From positions 3,370,783 through 3,434,782 of the forward strand of contig NZ_LJJC01000004.1 of the NCBI RefSeq assembly GCF_001420715.1: a DNA stretch of 64,000 nucleotides, written 5' to 3'. Under the pieces are notes generated by a model. That model made no database searches. It saw only the letters and a list, made by a program, of their open reading frames with translations, and had not been told where the DNA came from. A program made the translations under genes and the position numbers. Positions 36,097 through 44,795 of the stretch are shown piece by piece. Source of the DNA: Heyndrickxia shackletonii (GTDB taxonomy: Bacteria > Bacillota > Bacilli > Bacillales > Bacillaceae_C). Every line of letters begins with the position of its first letter. Within the stretch, counting starts at the first letter, position 1.

Positions 36097-36987
36097 CTAT
36101 AAAATATAGTACATTTCATATTGTGCTAGATTATTTCTTTTAAATCCTAAGCGCTTAAGAAAACCTTCTAGCTTATTGTTATTCGGAAAAGATGTCGTCA
36201 TATTCTTTAAATCAAAATCCGCTTTGGCTTGATTTAATAAAGCGATGCCAATACCATATCCCCTGTGGTCTTTATCCACCATTAAAAAGCTAATTCTTCC
36301 GGTACCACTGACACATAAACACCCGACAATTGCATTTTTCACATAAGCACCATAGAAATGATAATTTTCAGCTAATCGAATATAGTCCACATCATTTTGC
36401 CAATTAATATGATAGTCCCAATTCACTGCTGCTTTCTCATAATCAATGAAACTCGTTTTTTTGAAGTCGACATTTTCCAGTATTTTCGCCTCTGGTAATT
36501 GGGATGGATCAGATAAGGAGAAAACAGAAAGATTATATATCTTTTCATAACCGAGTCTTTTATAAAAATTAATAGCTCGATCATTTCCAACAATTACCTC
36601 TAAAAACAGCTGCTTGCAATTATGTTTGAGTGCTTCTTCTTTATGCAATTCAAAAAGCCTTTTACTTACTCCTTCTCCTCTAAAATCAGGGCTAACAGCC
36701 AAGGCACCACACCTCATGGTTTTAATGCCCTCGTAGTGTTTTATACCGCCAAGGATGACACCGATTGGTTCGCCATCATAAGTAGCCATAAATGAGTGTT
36801 CCAGGCTATTTCCTTCAGGTCCAAAAAAGTTCTTTATAAATGTTTCTTTTGGCATTTCTATTTTAATAATATAATCCGAAAATCCTTTGGAGAATGCGGA
36901 AAAAACTAAATCAATATCTACTTCTGCACATCTGTGGTACTTAATTAGTTCTTTTTCCATTTGATTATTTATGATATTAGTGTTCAT
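36097..36987 (-). CDS. Double-domain GNAT acetyltransferase
   Basis: A 296-residue protein with two GNAT domains. The first has the acetyl-CoA loop ALAVSPDFRGEGVSKRLFEL and NDRAINFYKRLGYEKI. The second is shorter (ISFLMVDKDHRGYGIGIALL, then LEGFLKRLGFKR). The ATG 36987 follows AGGAGGAGG. Dual GNATs of this type acetylate small molecules or act as mycothiol-synthase-like enzymes. Substrate unknown. Confidence 0.82.
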   Translation of the reverse strand: MNTNIINNQMEKELIKYHRCAEVDIDLVFSAFSKGFSDYIIKIEMPKETFIKNFFGPEGNSLEHSFMATYDGEPIGVILGGIKHYEGIKTMRCGALAVSPDFRGEGVSKRLFELHKEEALKHNCKQLFLEVIVGNDRAINFYKRLGYEKIYNLSVFSLSDPSQLPEAKILENVDFKKTSFIDYEKAAVNWDYHINWQNDVDYIRLAENYHFYGAYVKNAIVGCLCVSGTGRISFLMVDKDHRGYGIGIALLNQAKADFDLKNMTTSFPNNNKLEGFLKRLGFKRNNLAQYEMYYIL

Positions 36988-37244
36988 TGAAATACCTCCT
37001 CCTGACTTTGCCAATACATACTGTATAGAAGTGAATAATTTTTCTTTATAAATGTATCAGTACTTTATATACACCGCTCATTAAAAATTGCTTTAATTAA
37101 TAGAACAATTTTTACAATGCGACCTGATCCCCCTTCAAACATGGGTCCGTTATCGAGTGATCAAAAGATTTACCTTAAGGGATACCGTCACCTTTTTTTA
37201 CTCATATTTAACTTTTTTGAAATTTAAATCCTAAAAATACACCA

Positions 37245-38666
37245 TTAACATGTATACAAGGAAAGAAAGGTTTCAACGGCTCTTTTAAAGAAGTCCACTC
37301 GTAAGTTTTCATTATGAGTATGCTGATTACAATCAAAATTAGATGTAGGTAAGCCAATCACTGGTATATTAATATTTTCAAAAATGTACAGTGGCAGGCT
37401 TCCTCCTTCCGTTGGCATGATGACAATATCATTTCCAAAAACTTTTTTAACTGCGTTTATTACATATTGTGCTTCTTTTGAATCGTAACTCGTTTTGGTT
37501 GCAGGAAATCCAGCTTTTTGTTCTACCACTGCAATCTTACCGAGAGCTTGCAAATCTTCTAAAGTAGGGTTTTCTTCCATTAAAGTCCACCCTTGCTCAA
37601 GAATATGAACCTTTACTAAATGAAGGATTATATCAGGATCCATTCCTTTCACAAGCCTGACATCGAATTCAGCCGTGGATTGGCTTGGAATAATATTTCT
37701 CCCACTTTCCGCAACATAACCTCCAGATAAACCTCTAACATTTAAGGTTGGCAGATTAATTAATTCCTGAAGGGATAACCCATCCATTTCAGGTTTTTTG
37801 ATACCAAACATACCTCTTATATCGTTTTCAATCTGTGGTATTTCCTTTATTATTTTCTTTTCTATTGCGGTCATTGGAGTCACATCATCATAAAACCCAT
37901 TAATAGATACCTTCCCTTTTTCATCCTTCATGGAGGAGATAAGAGTGGAAAGTTGAAAAGCAGCATTAGGAAGGAAGTTTCCAAAGTGGCCACTGTGTAA
38001 GTCTACCGCTCCCGTATATACACTTATATTAAATTGTAAGATGCCTCGAAACCCTAACTCTATTGTTGGCAAACCACTTTGATGAGTTTCTCCTGAAGCC
38101 GAGATAACCAAATCCGCCTTCATTTTATCTTCGTGTAAAGATAGAAGTTCTTTAAGGCTTGGGGATTCCACTTCCTCTTCACTATCAAAAAGGAATTTAA
38201 TATTAATCTTAGGAAAAATGTTTTCTTGACGAAGTATGTCAATTGCTACTAGCGATGCAATAATGGAGTTTTTTGAATCTGCAATAGATCTACCAATAAT
38301 TCTATAATTTTGGATGTTATTACTCGGAATGTCTTCAATGTTCAATGATTCACCATCTAAGCTTTTTCTTAGAACTGGTTTGTAAGGTGGAGAGTTCCAT
38401 GACTCTTCTTCAACCGGAACCCCATCAAAATGGCTATAAATTAAAATGGTTTGCTCTGCACCTGGAGTAATTAATTCCCCGAATACTAGAGGCCGATTTG
38501 TAGGTGTTTCCAACAGTTCCGTAGTTATTCCTTTTCTTTCCATAATGGACTTTAAGAATTCGGCATTATTTCTTATTTGATTTGGGTCATAAACATTGTT
38601 TGGAATGCTTGTAAAATCCATCATTTCCTTTATATATTGTTTTAGATTAGTATTATTTATCATCAT
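37245..38666 (-). CDS. M20-family metallopeptidase
   Basis: This 473-residue M20/M28-clan dipeptidase-like enzyme has YSHFDGVPV (metal His and catalytic Asp), GRSIADSKNS (bridging Asp), FLFDSEEEVESPS (catalytic Glu and metal Glu) and CNQHTHNENLRV (C-terminal His). A dimerisation domain spans about 200-360. The GRGxxDDKG motif is altered to GRSIADSKNS. The start is supported by AAGGAAGGAG. It is probably cytosolic and cleaves peptides or deacylates amino acids. Confidence 0.85.
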   Translation of the reverse strand: MMINNTNLKQYIKEMMDFTSIPNNVYDPNQIRNNAEFLKSIMERKGITTELLETPTNRPLVFGELITPGAEQTILIYSHFDGVPVEEESWNSPPYKPVLRKSLDGESLNIEDIPSNNIQNYRIIGRSIADSKNSIIASLVAIDILRQENIFPKINIKFLFDSEEEVESPSLKELLSLHEDKMKADLVISASGETHQSGLPTIELGFRGILQFNISVYTGAVDLHSGHFGNFLPNAAFQLSTLISSMKDEKGKVSINGFYDDVTPMTAIEKKIIKEIPQIENDIRGMFGIKKPEMDGLSLQELINLPTLNVRGLSGGYVAESGRNIIPSQSTAEFDVRLVKGMDPDIILHLVKVHILEQGWTLMEENPTLEDLQALGKIAVVEQKAGFPATKTSYDSKEAQYVINAVKKVFGNDIVIMPTEGGSLPLYIFENINIPVIGLPTSNFDCNQHTHNENLRVDFFKRAVETFLSLYTC

Positions 38667-38895
38667 ACCGTTTCTCCTTCCTTTTAAGGGAGATGATGAT
38701 AATATTTTTACACTTTTTCTAAGGGCTTTCTCTTTAGAAATTGTTGTTTATTTTTTAAAATAAATGGTGATTACTGTTGCAAAGTATTTTATAGATTTAA
38801 AAAATTTGAACCTGTTGAGTCGCTATAAAACCTAGATTTCCCTCCCACTTATTTCAATAAAAAAAAGACACATTAAGTTTAGGTATTTTCGGTGC

Positions 38896-38940
38896 TTGAC
38901 AAAGTTAACGCAAGTCATTATATTATTGAACAGTGGTCAA
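38896..38940 (+). promoter_or_regulatory. Sigma-A promoter with TetR operator before tetR-tsf operon
   Basis: TTGACA at 38896-38901, a 17-base spacer, then TATATT at 38919-38924. The near-palindrome TTGAACAGTGGTCAA (38926-38940) covers the expected transcription start, the position for repression. Confidence 0.75.
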
Positions 38941-38962
38941 TTAAAAATTAGAAGGTGATTTA

Positions 38963-39508
38963 ATGTCTCCAAGAAAATCAGTTGAAAAAGAATTATCAAA
39001 GGAACAAATTCTTAATGCCGCTCGCAATTTATTCTCGGCAAAAGGATTTCAAGAGGTTTCCATGCGTGATATTGCTAAAGAATTAGGATGCAGTCATGGT
39101 GCAATTTATTATCATTTTAAAAACAAAATTGAATTATTTAATCAACTGCTCCAGGCAGGGTTTAATTTACTCGATTCAATAATGGAAAATATTGTTAGTG
39201 ATGAACATAGTCTAAAGGATATTTTATTAGGATTTGTGGACTTTGGCTTTAAGTACCCACACCATTATGAAATTATGTTTATTACAAAAGAGGACGCATT
39301 CTTACTACATTCTGCCCCTTTAGATAGTTACAAAAGATTTGAAGATGAAGTAATGAAGTTTAATGTTATTTCTTCAGAAGTTTATTTCATATTTGTCTCA
39401 CTTCATGGTTTTGTCTCATACCATCTTAGAAGTGAGCAGTTTTTAGACCGCGGAATGACTATTGCAGAACAATTTGTTGATTTTTTAATAAAAAATCAAC
39501 AAATTTAA
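38963..39508 (+). CDS. TetR-family repressor of the EF-Ts paralogue operon
   Basis: A 181-residue TetR-type protein. The helix-turn-helix is ILNAARNLFSAKGFQEVSMRDIAKELGCSHGAIYYHFKNK, followed by a helical ligand domain of usual size. The ATG follows GAAGGTGAT. An operator sits over its own promoter, and the same sequence in inverted orientation lies in the 50-base gap before the tsf-like gene. It therefore probably represses itself and the EF-Ts paralogue until a ligand binds. The ligand is unknown. Confidence 0.88.
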   Translation: MSPRKSVEKELSKEQILNAARNLFSAKGFQEVSMRDIAKELGCSHGAIYYHFKNKIELFNQLLQAGFNLLDSIMENIVSDEHSLKDILLGFVDFGFKYPHHYEIMFITKEDAFLLHSAPLDSYKRFEDEVMKFNVISSEVYFIFVSLHGFVSYHLRSEQFLDRGMTIAEQFVDFLIKNQQI

Positions 39509-39522
39509 TTTTTTGGTTTTTA

Positions 39523-39537
39523 TTGACCACTGTTCAA
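39523..39537 (+). promoter_or_regulatory. Second TetR operator, before the tsf paralogue
   Basis: TTGACCACTGTTCAA is the exact reverse complement of the operator at 38926-38940. It lies 22 bases before the tsf-like start codon. Confidence 0.75.
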
Positions 39538-39558
39538 TAAAAAAAGGAGGAAAGCGCG

Positions 39559-40455
39559 ATGAATAATATTATAAGTTCATCTTTAGTTAAAGAATTAAGG
39601 AAAAAAACAGGGTTAGGAATAATGGATTGTAAAAATGCCTTGATTGAATCAAACGGAAATCTAGACGGGGCTATTGAGATTCTTAGAAAACAGGGTTTCT
39701 CCACAGCAAACAAAAAAATGGGTCGTACAACTTCAGAAGGTCTAGTACATGCTTATGTTGCTCCGAATCAAAGAATTGCTGCAATGATAGAGGTAAACTG
39801 CGAAACAGATTTTGTAGCGAAAAATGACAGTTTCAGAAATTTTGTAAAAGAAATAACCGTACTTGTAGCTGAAAAGAACCCAGATGATCTAAACTGTTTA
39901 CTTTCACTAAAGTTACCGGGAGACAAAACAGTAGAAAATATGCTTCATAATTTGGTAAATACATTCGGCGAAAATATAATGATTAAACGCTTTACAAGAT
40001 TTGAGGCAGCTGGAAATGGTGTGATTCATGCCTATATCCATGATGATTATTTAACGGAGGGTAAGATTGGTGTATTGGTGGAAACATCTTTTAATGCACT
40101 CTTCAACCCTGAAATTAAATCTTTTATTAGAACGTTGCTAATGCATATAGCCGCAACAAAACCAAAATATTTGGATAAGAAGGAAATTCCCGAATATGTT
40201 TTAAATAAAGAGAAAGCTATTCTAAAAACTTTAGCAGAAAATGAGGGTTTATCCGGAAACATACTTGAAACATTTATACAGGGAAAACTAAAGAAGTACC
40301 TCAAAAATAGTTGTTTATTAGAACAAGATTTCGTCATGGATCCAGACAAAACAGTAGGGGATATGATAAAAGCTTTGAATGAAAAAAACAATGGAGAACC
40401 TTTTTCTATTCTGCGATTTGTTCGGTATGAAAAAGGGGAATCATTAGAATTCTAG
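39559..40455 (+). CDS. Elongation factor Ts paralogue (accessory copy)
   Basis: This 298-residue EF-Ts exchanges GDP for GTP on EF-Tu. The N-terminal UBA-like domain reads LVKELRKKTGLGIMDCKNAL. The EF-Tu-contacting signature EVNCETDFVAKNDSF retains the TDFV residues. The C-terminal dimerisation part has MHIAATKPKYLDKKEIP and LLEQDFVMDPDKTV. Length matches normal EF-Ts (~293), all motifs are intact and the ribosome site is AAAAAAGGAGG. It is not next to rpsB or pyrH, as the housekeeping tsf is, but sits 50 bases behind a TetR gene. It is thus probably inducible and extra. Confidence 0.87.
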   Translation: MNNIISSSLVKELRKKTGLGIMDCKNALIESNGNLDGAIEILRKQGFSTANKKMGRTTSEGLVHAYVAPNQRIAAMIEVNCETDFVAKNDSFRNFVKEITVLVAEKNPDDLNCLLSLKLPGDKTVENMLHNLVNTFGENIMIKRFTRFEAAGNGVIHAYIHDDYLTEGKIGVLVETSFNALFNPEIKSFIRTLLMHIAATKPKYLDKKEIPEYVLNKEKAILKTLAENEGLSGNILETFIQGKLKKYLKNSCLLEQDFVMDPDKTVGDMIKALNEKNNGEPFSILRFVRYEKGESLEF

Positions 40456-40509
40456 AAGCTAATTTTCTGGTGACCTATATAAAAAGAATTATAACAAAAC
40501 TTCAAAATA

Positions 40510-40545
40510 AAAAGTCGATTCCTTAACGTACAGAAATCGACTTTT
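40510..40545 (+). terminator. Terminator of the tetR-tsf operon
   Basis: AAAAGTCGATT pairs with AATCGACTTTT around a 14-base loop, 55 bases after the tsf-like stop, and is T-rich on the 3' side. Confidence 0.8.
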
Positions 40546-40605
40546 TAAATTTAACATTGCATTAATTAATTCCTAAGAATTGTTATTTTTGTTGAATTCA
40601 TCAAT

Positions 40606-40733
40606 CTAACGTCCTTTAGGCTTTTGTTTAGCTTTTTGTTTTTTAATTTCCCCTTGTTTTTGATTAAAACATCATCATGCAGTTTATTAAGTTTTTTTCT
40701 TTCCGCTTTCCGTGTCTCAATATCTTCTTTCAT
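40606..40733 (-). pseudogene. Short lysine-rich gene, apparently frameshifted
   Basis: From ATG 40733 the frame begins MKEDIETRKAERKKLNKLHD. After DDV a +1-type shift into another frame gives QKQGEIKKQKAKQKPKGR and TAG at 40606. Unshifted, the frame runs to 40566. The second frame looks like the natural end. It is a tiny basic protein of unknown role, read with low certainty. Confidence 0.35.
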
Positions 40734-40813
40734 TGCCTCTTATGCCTTTGTTGAATAATCATATAGATTTTCGTATCTTTGTCCCAAAAGCAACAAAGTT
40801 TATGAATAGAGAC

Positions 40814-41284
40814 TTAAACAATGAATTTTTGTACGGATTTTCTATTTTCATCATAGAATTCTGTGTAGTCCCCATTCGTGAAATCGGAGATGACACTTCT
40901 CCAAAAAGCCTGAGCAGGATAATTCTTAGCAATTTGTGTTACCTTCCAACTACCAGGGAACATCTGAAATAACTGAATGGCCGCCCTTTTGCCAAATCCT
41001 TTTCCGTTGTATTTTTGTATAATGAAAAACTCCTTTACTGTATTCGGGTGACCATCTTTTTCACTTTCAATTAAAGCAAAACCAATATATTCATTTTCGA
41101 GCATTATGAAAAAAGGATGTAAATCTGGGCTCTCCCAATATGGATCTAAATCAAAGGGTTTATACGATCCATTTTCCTCTAAAGTAATTTCAGGAATATA
41201 TTTACTAAATTCATAGATATAAAATTGCATAAGGTTTTCCAAGATAGGTTTTTGTTCTGATAGAACTTTTACTAGTTTTACCAT
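40814..41284 (-). CDS. GNAT acetyltransferase
   Basis: A 156-residue GNAT-fold protein: FIMLENEYIGFALIESEKDG, then EFFIIQKYNGKGFGKRAAIQLFQMFPG (acetyl-CoA loop) and YPAQAFWRSVISDFTNGDYTE. The ATG follows TTTGGAGTG. It is similar in layout to predicted small-molecule acetyltransferases. Substrate unknown. It converges on the tsf paralogue operon. Confidence 0.8.
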   Translation of the reverse strand: MVKLVKVLSEQKPILENLMQFYIYEFSKYIPEITLEENGSYKPFDLDPYWESPDLHPFFIMLENEYIGFALIESEKDGHPNTVKEFFIIQKYNGKGFGKRAAIQLFQMFPGSWKVTQIAKNYPAQAFWRSVISDFTNGDYTEFYDENRKSVQKFIV

Positions 41285-41417
41285 GTTTTCACTCCAACTA
41301 GATTTATTGTCATTTTCAAAAATTTTTTTGTAAATGTTATTTCATTAAAGGCGATGAGCCTTCCTCGATAAACCAAAATATTACGTGCCTACCTCCTTTC
41401 TTTAATTTGTATGACTT

Positions 41418-42524
41418 TTAAAAGTCAATTCTTCTATATACCAATCCTAGTGTTGTCCATCGGTCACATAATTGTTCTCCCTTTATCACTAGTTTATCCG
41501 GTGTTTCTAAATAAAGAATAACAGGGAGATTTTCTATGTAATACTCATTTTCCGTTTTTTTATAGAGGCACTTACGTGTTCCAGTTGGGTCAATCATAAA
41601 GGAACCTTCTAACCTAATTTCAAACCCAAGTTCTTCATTCACATATTTTCCCACAGGTAGCGAAGAAACAGATATTTCCGTAAGTATGATTTCAAGTTCA
41701 CTAAGAATCATTTGTACATATTTGCTCCAATTGCCCTCAGATATTTCAAATGGGAGCTTCTTAAATGGAAATATCTCGAACAACTTTTCCGCAGTTTTCT
41801 GATAATCTCGTAAAAATTCCTTGTATCCATTAGCGCCTTTTGGACGGTTTTGATAATAAGGCAGATGTTGATCTCTTTCCCATATATTTATAAAAAATTG
41901 TATTCCTCGGTCTTCTTCCATATAGGTAATGGTGTCATTAACGTTATCCCTATAAAAATAGATAAGAACCGGGTTAAATTCTCTTAATAAACCATAAATT
42001 TTGGATAGAAATGTTTCAAGAAGTGAAAATGATGCATTTTCCAATAAAAAGGTATAAATTTGAAACTGAAAAATACTGCTGTCTAACAATATAATTTGGT
42101 CTTGCTTTCTAATTTGCTGGGCAAAATCCTCCCATTTATCCAATGCAACATCTATGTACTTTTCTAATGGAAAATTCCATACATCAAATTGCTTTAATGC
42201 GTGCAGCACTTCTTCATCAAGGAATCTATTCCATTCTATTTCTAATAAATCAAATGCAATATATTTATTTCTTGTTCTTTTTACTCGATTTAATATATTG
42301 GAGCTATTTGGATATCTCTGAACTAGCGATTGGTACTCATTATAGGTTAAACATGATTCATAAAAGAAAAGGGTTGGATGCGGTCTCGCCATTTCATGAA
42401 CCCATTTCGCGTGATATCCATTGCTTTCAAATTGAGATAATAGTATTCTTGAATTTGTTGATTTCCCAGTAGATGGTAAACCCTCAAGGAAGATAATTTT
42501 CGAGTGCATTTCCTTTTTAGACAT
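41418..42524 (-). CDS. P-loop nucleoside/thymidylate kinase-like protein
   Basis: This 368-residue protein has an N-terminal Walker A (IIFLEGLPSTGKSTNSRILL) and a kinase-like fold: DQIILLDSSIFQF resembles the Walker B/DRS region and YFYRDNVNDTITYM a lid-like segment. A C-terminal extension follows (GKYVNEELGFEIRLEGSFM). Similar standalone P-loop proteins in Bacillus have no assigned substrate. The ATG follows AGGGGGAAC. It is not a known resistance kinase by sequence. Confidence 0.68.
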   Translation of the reverse strand: MSKKEMHSKIIFLEGLPSTGKSTNSRILLSQFESNGYHAKWVHEMARPHPTLFFYESCLTYNEYQSLVQRYPNSSNILNRVKRTRNKYIAFDLLEIEWNRFLDEEVLHALKQFDVWNFPLEKYIDVALDKWEDFAQQIRKQDQIILLDSSIFQFQIYTFLLENASFSLLETFLSKIYGLLREFNPVLIYFYRDNVNDTITYMEEDRGIQFFINIWERDQHLPYYQNRPKGANGYKEFLRDYQKTAEKLFEIFPFKKLPFEISEGNWSKYVQMILSELEIILTEISVSSLPVGKYVNEELGFEIRLEGSFMIDPTGTRKCLYKKTENEYYIENLPVILYLETPDKLVIKGEQLCDRWTTLGLVYRRIDF

Positions 42525-42540
42525 ATGTTCCCCCTTATCC

Positions 42541-42790
42541 CTAAAACGGCTCCTGTAATTGAGTTGTCATACCCTTTTATCTCATAAGATAGATCATAGG
42601 GATACTCATAAAAAAGCCTACTCTTGAAATGAAAGTAACAAATAACAGTACCCAAACCAAAGGGTGAAAGGTCCGGTTTTTTCCTTTAGTCAGTCAGAAA
42701 AGTTTATTCATTTATTCCCACCTATATATTTAGTCATTAATGATAAATTATCATTTTTTTATATTTCCTCACTACAATTACGCTTTCTTT
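42541..42790 (-). pseudogene. MFS transporter 5' fragment plus promoter (duplicate of 50520-50770)
   Basis: The minus strand matches the start of the MFS gene at 49461-50699, including GGCTCCTGTAATTGAGTT, GGGATACTCATAAAAAA and CAGTACCCAAAC. The match continues upstream into the AT-rich promoter tract (ATAAATTATCA). Frames are broken and only about 150 coding bases remain. It lies directly upstream of the P-loop protein gene. Confidence 0.78.
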
Positions 42791-42992
42791 CCTATCCTAA
42801 TTTTTATTGTAAATAGAACAATTATCTGTCTAGTTTGGTTAAAATAAAGTAAATTGGTTCCTTCTAATGATCATCACAATGCTAAAAGTTGAGTAAGAAA
42901 ATTTTAAAATATCAATATGTTTCTATAAGTTATACTTATCTATTTCTCGACTTGCATCTTAGATTAGTTAAAAACAAAAATGGTCGATTACA
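42791..42992. other. Intergenic, no gene seen
   Basis: AT-rich spacer between the MFS-fragment promoter tract and the Gfo/Idh gene. I see only short frames and no clear hairpin. Confidence 0.5.
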
Positions 42993-43973
42993 TTATATAG
43001 TTTGCAATTCTGTTTCTTTGTAACTTAACAAATTTTCAAGGATTCTTTGAACTTCATATCCTTCTTTAAAAGTAACTAAGGTTGCTGGATCACCATTAAT
43101 CGCTTTCAATACATTGTCTACTAAATCAAGAAGATGATTAATTGGACTTATGTCTTCTATTTTTGTTAAAGCTTGATTCTTTTCTCCAAAAAAAACATTG
43201 TTCCAATCTTTTAATGTCACAATTCCATATGATCCATAAATCGTAAACTCCATCAATTCATTTTCAGCTGTTCCGCTTAGCCCGTCAAAAATTAAAGGTA
43301 TACCATTTTCTAATTGTCCTGTTGCAATCAATCCCGTTTCTGATTGTCTACAGTTTTCAGGAAATGTAACAATTGAATGAAGATCTTGAATTCTCCCAAA
43401 TAGATGCTGAATTAATTGGATGTAATGTGGCATTATTTCCCTTATAAAGCCACCTTGTTCTCTCGTATTAATCCAATTGTTTTTTTGCCATTCCCTTGGC
43501 CAATCCGGAAAATGAGACTTCACTTGAATCCGTTGAATGGTACCTAAACGATTTGATTCGATGATTTGATTCATTGTTTTAAATGCATTTCGGTAATAAG
43601 TAGGAAAATTCATCGCATGCACCAAATCTTTTTCATCCGCAGTCTTCCACATTGCCTCTGCCTCTTGAAGGGAATTCGCCAATGGTTTTTCACATAACAC
43701 ATGCTTATTATTTTCAAGAGCCTCCATTACGATTGGATAATGATATTTTGGTGGTACCGCTATATACACTAAATCTATCTGTTCGTTTTCTATGATGTCG
43801 AGATGGTTCGTACTAAGGAGAACCTCCCCAATACTTTCTGATAATTCCTGCAATATTTTTTCATTCACATCACAGATCCCTACGATAAATACTTTTGGAT
43901 GTTTTAGGAAAGCTTCCAATACCCTTTTCCCAACACCGCCTGCTCCAATAATTCCAACACCGATTTTTTTCAT
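42993..43973 (-). CDS. Gfo/Idh/MocA-family NAD(P)-dependent oxidoreductase
   Basis: This 326-residue oxidoreductase has a Rossmann start (IGVGIIGAGGVGKRVLEAF; VGICDVNEKILQE) and the EKP motif (HVLCEKPLANSLQEAEAM), then a C-terminal beta domain (REIMPHYIQLIQHLFGRIQD). The start ATG follows AAAGGAGGAATTTCG. It differs strongly from the one at 15872. Substrate unknown. Confidence 0.85.
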   Translation of the reverse strand: MKKIGVGIIGAGGVGKRVLEAFLKHPKVFIVGICDVNEKILQELSESIGEVLLSTNHLDIIENEQIDLVYIAVPPKYHYPIVMEALENNKHVLCEKPLANSLQEAEAMWKTADEKDLVHAMNFPTYYRNAFKTMNQIIESNRLGTIQRIQVKSHFPDWPREWQKNNWINTREQGGFIREIMPHYIQLIQHLFGRIQDLHSIVTFPENCRQSETGLIATGQLENGIPLIFDGLSGTAENELMEFTIYGSYGIVTLKDWNNVFFGEKNQALTKIEDISPINHLLDLVDNVLKAINGDPATLVTFKEGYEVQRILENLLSYKETELQTI

Positions 43974-44149
43974 CGAAATTCCTCCTTTAAATAACGAATT
44001 TTCTACCTTTTATGAATATATGGTGGATTGGTTCAACCATGGCTTCGGAAATGATCAATCGAGGTCAATCCAATAAAGGATTTGGCCATATATACCATAC
44101 CCCACTGTGAATTTTACACTGTGGGGCTTCGTTAATTCTATCTACAATG

Positions 44150-44587
44150 TTAGCTGAATAAATAAATGCTTTGAACTACCAAAGTGGCGGACAAAAGCAC
44201 CCCAACTCCAACATGCTCTGCATCTGGAATGATATGTTTTTTTATTGCAGGTAAAAACTTAAATGTTTCACTGAAGTATTTTTCATAATCCGTGCGTACT
44301 TGGTTCGGAAATCCTGTAAAATAAGGAATCCACCATGCAAATAAATGCATAACCATTATAATACTGGTCATGATAAAACCTACCCAATGCCAAATCACGC
44401 TATTAGAGTAAAAGCATGCTGCGATAACGACAAGTGGCGGATAATTTCCTAATACTTCGTATTTACGTAACCGCTTATCCCGAGAATGAATATCATTAAA
44501 GGGATATAAATTCACAAAATCTATTACCATTTGGTATCCAAGAAACACAAGAGGTAACACGAATGCTAATATATGGAGAAAGAACAT
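44150..44587 (-). CDS. Four-helix membrane protein, unknown
   Basis: This 145-residue membrane protein has about four hydrophobic segments (LHILAFVLPLVFLGYQMVID; WHWVGFIMTSIIMVMHLFAWW; a C-terminal LLSATLVVQSIYLF). It has a polar middle with NLYPFNDIHSRDKRLRKYE and DYEKYFSETFKFLPAIKKH. No family is recognised. It is divergent from the alpha/beta-hydrolase at 44796. Confidence 0.55.
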   Translation of the reverse strand: MFFLHILAFVLPLVFLGYQMVIDFVNLYPFNDIHSRDKRLRKYEVLGNYPPLVVIAACFYSNSVIWHWVGFIMTSIIMVMHLFAWWIPYFTGFPNQVRTDYEKYFSETFKFLPAIKKHIIPDAEHVGVGVLLSATLVVQSIYLFS

Positions 44588-44634
44588 TTTTATTTCCCCT
44601 TTACTTTTCGAAACAATATTTTTTCGCTTAAGTA

Positions 44635-44790
44635 TTTTTATGAATATAAATTATCAATTTTTTATTACTTTCTCCTTGTAATTATTGCTTTTTTAAAAAG
44701 AACAATTTCTGAAGAGCATCATAATTTTAAAAAGGTTAGCCTTTTAGATAAAGGATTAATGAATGGTAAATATAAATTGATGAAGCGGGT
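44635..44790. repeat. Intergenic segment duplicated at 50715-50870
   Basis: The two regions share ATAAATTATCAA, TGTAATTATTG, CAATTTCTGA, ATAATTTT and GTTAGCCT in the same order and spacing. Both lie upstream of a plus-strand gene and beside a minus-strand membrane protein gene. Confidence 0.65.
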
Positions 44791-44795
44791 GTAAT

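Noticed and set aside
37081-37200. T-box leader before the M20/GNAT region
   Set aside because: A GGTGACGGTATCCC-like run superficially resembles a T-box, but the specifier and antiterminator elements are not seen.
42347-42655. Minus-strand 102-codon frame overlapping the kinase-like gene
   Set aside because: Its first part is the MFS fragment (GYDNSITGAVLGI) and then it crosses into another frame of the kinase-like gene; not an independent gene.
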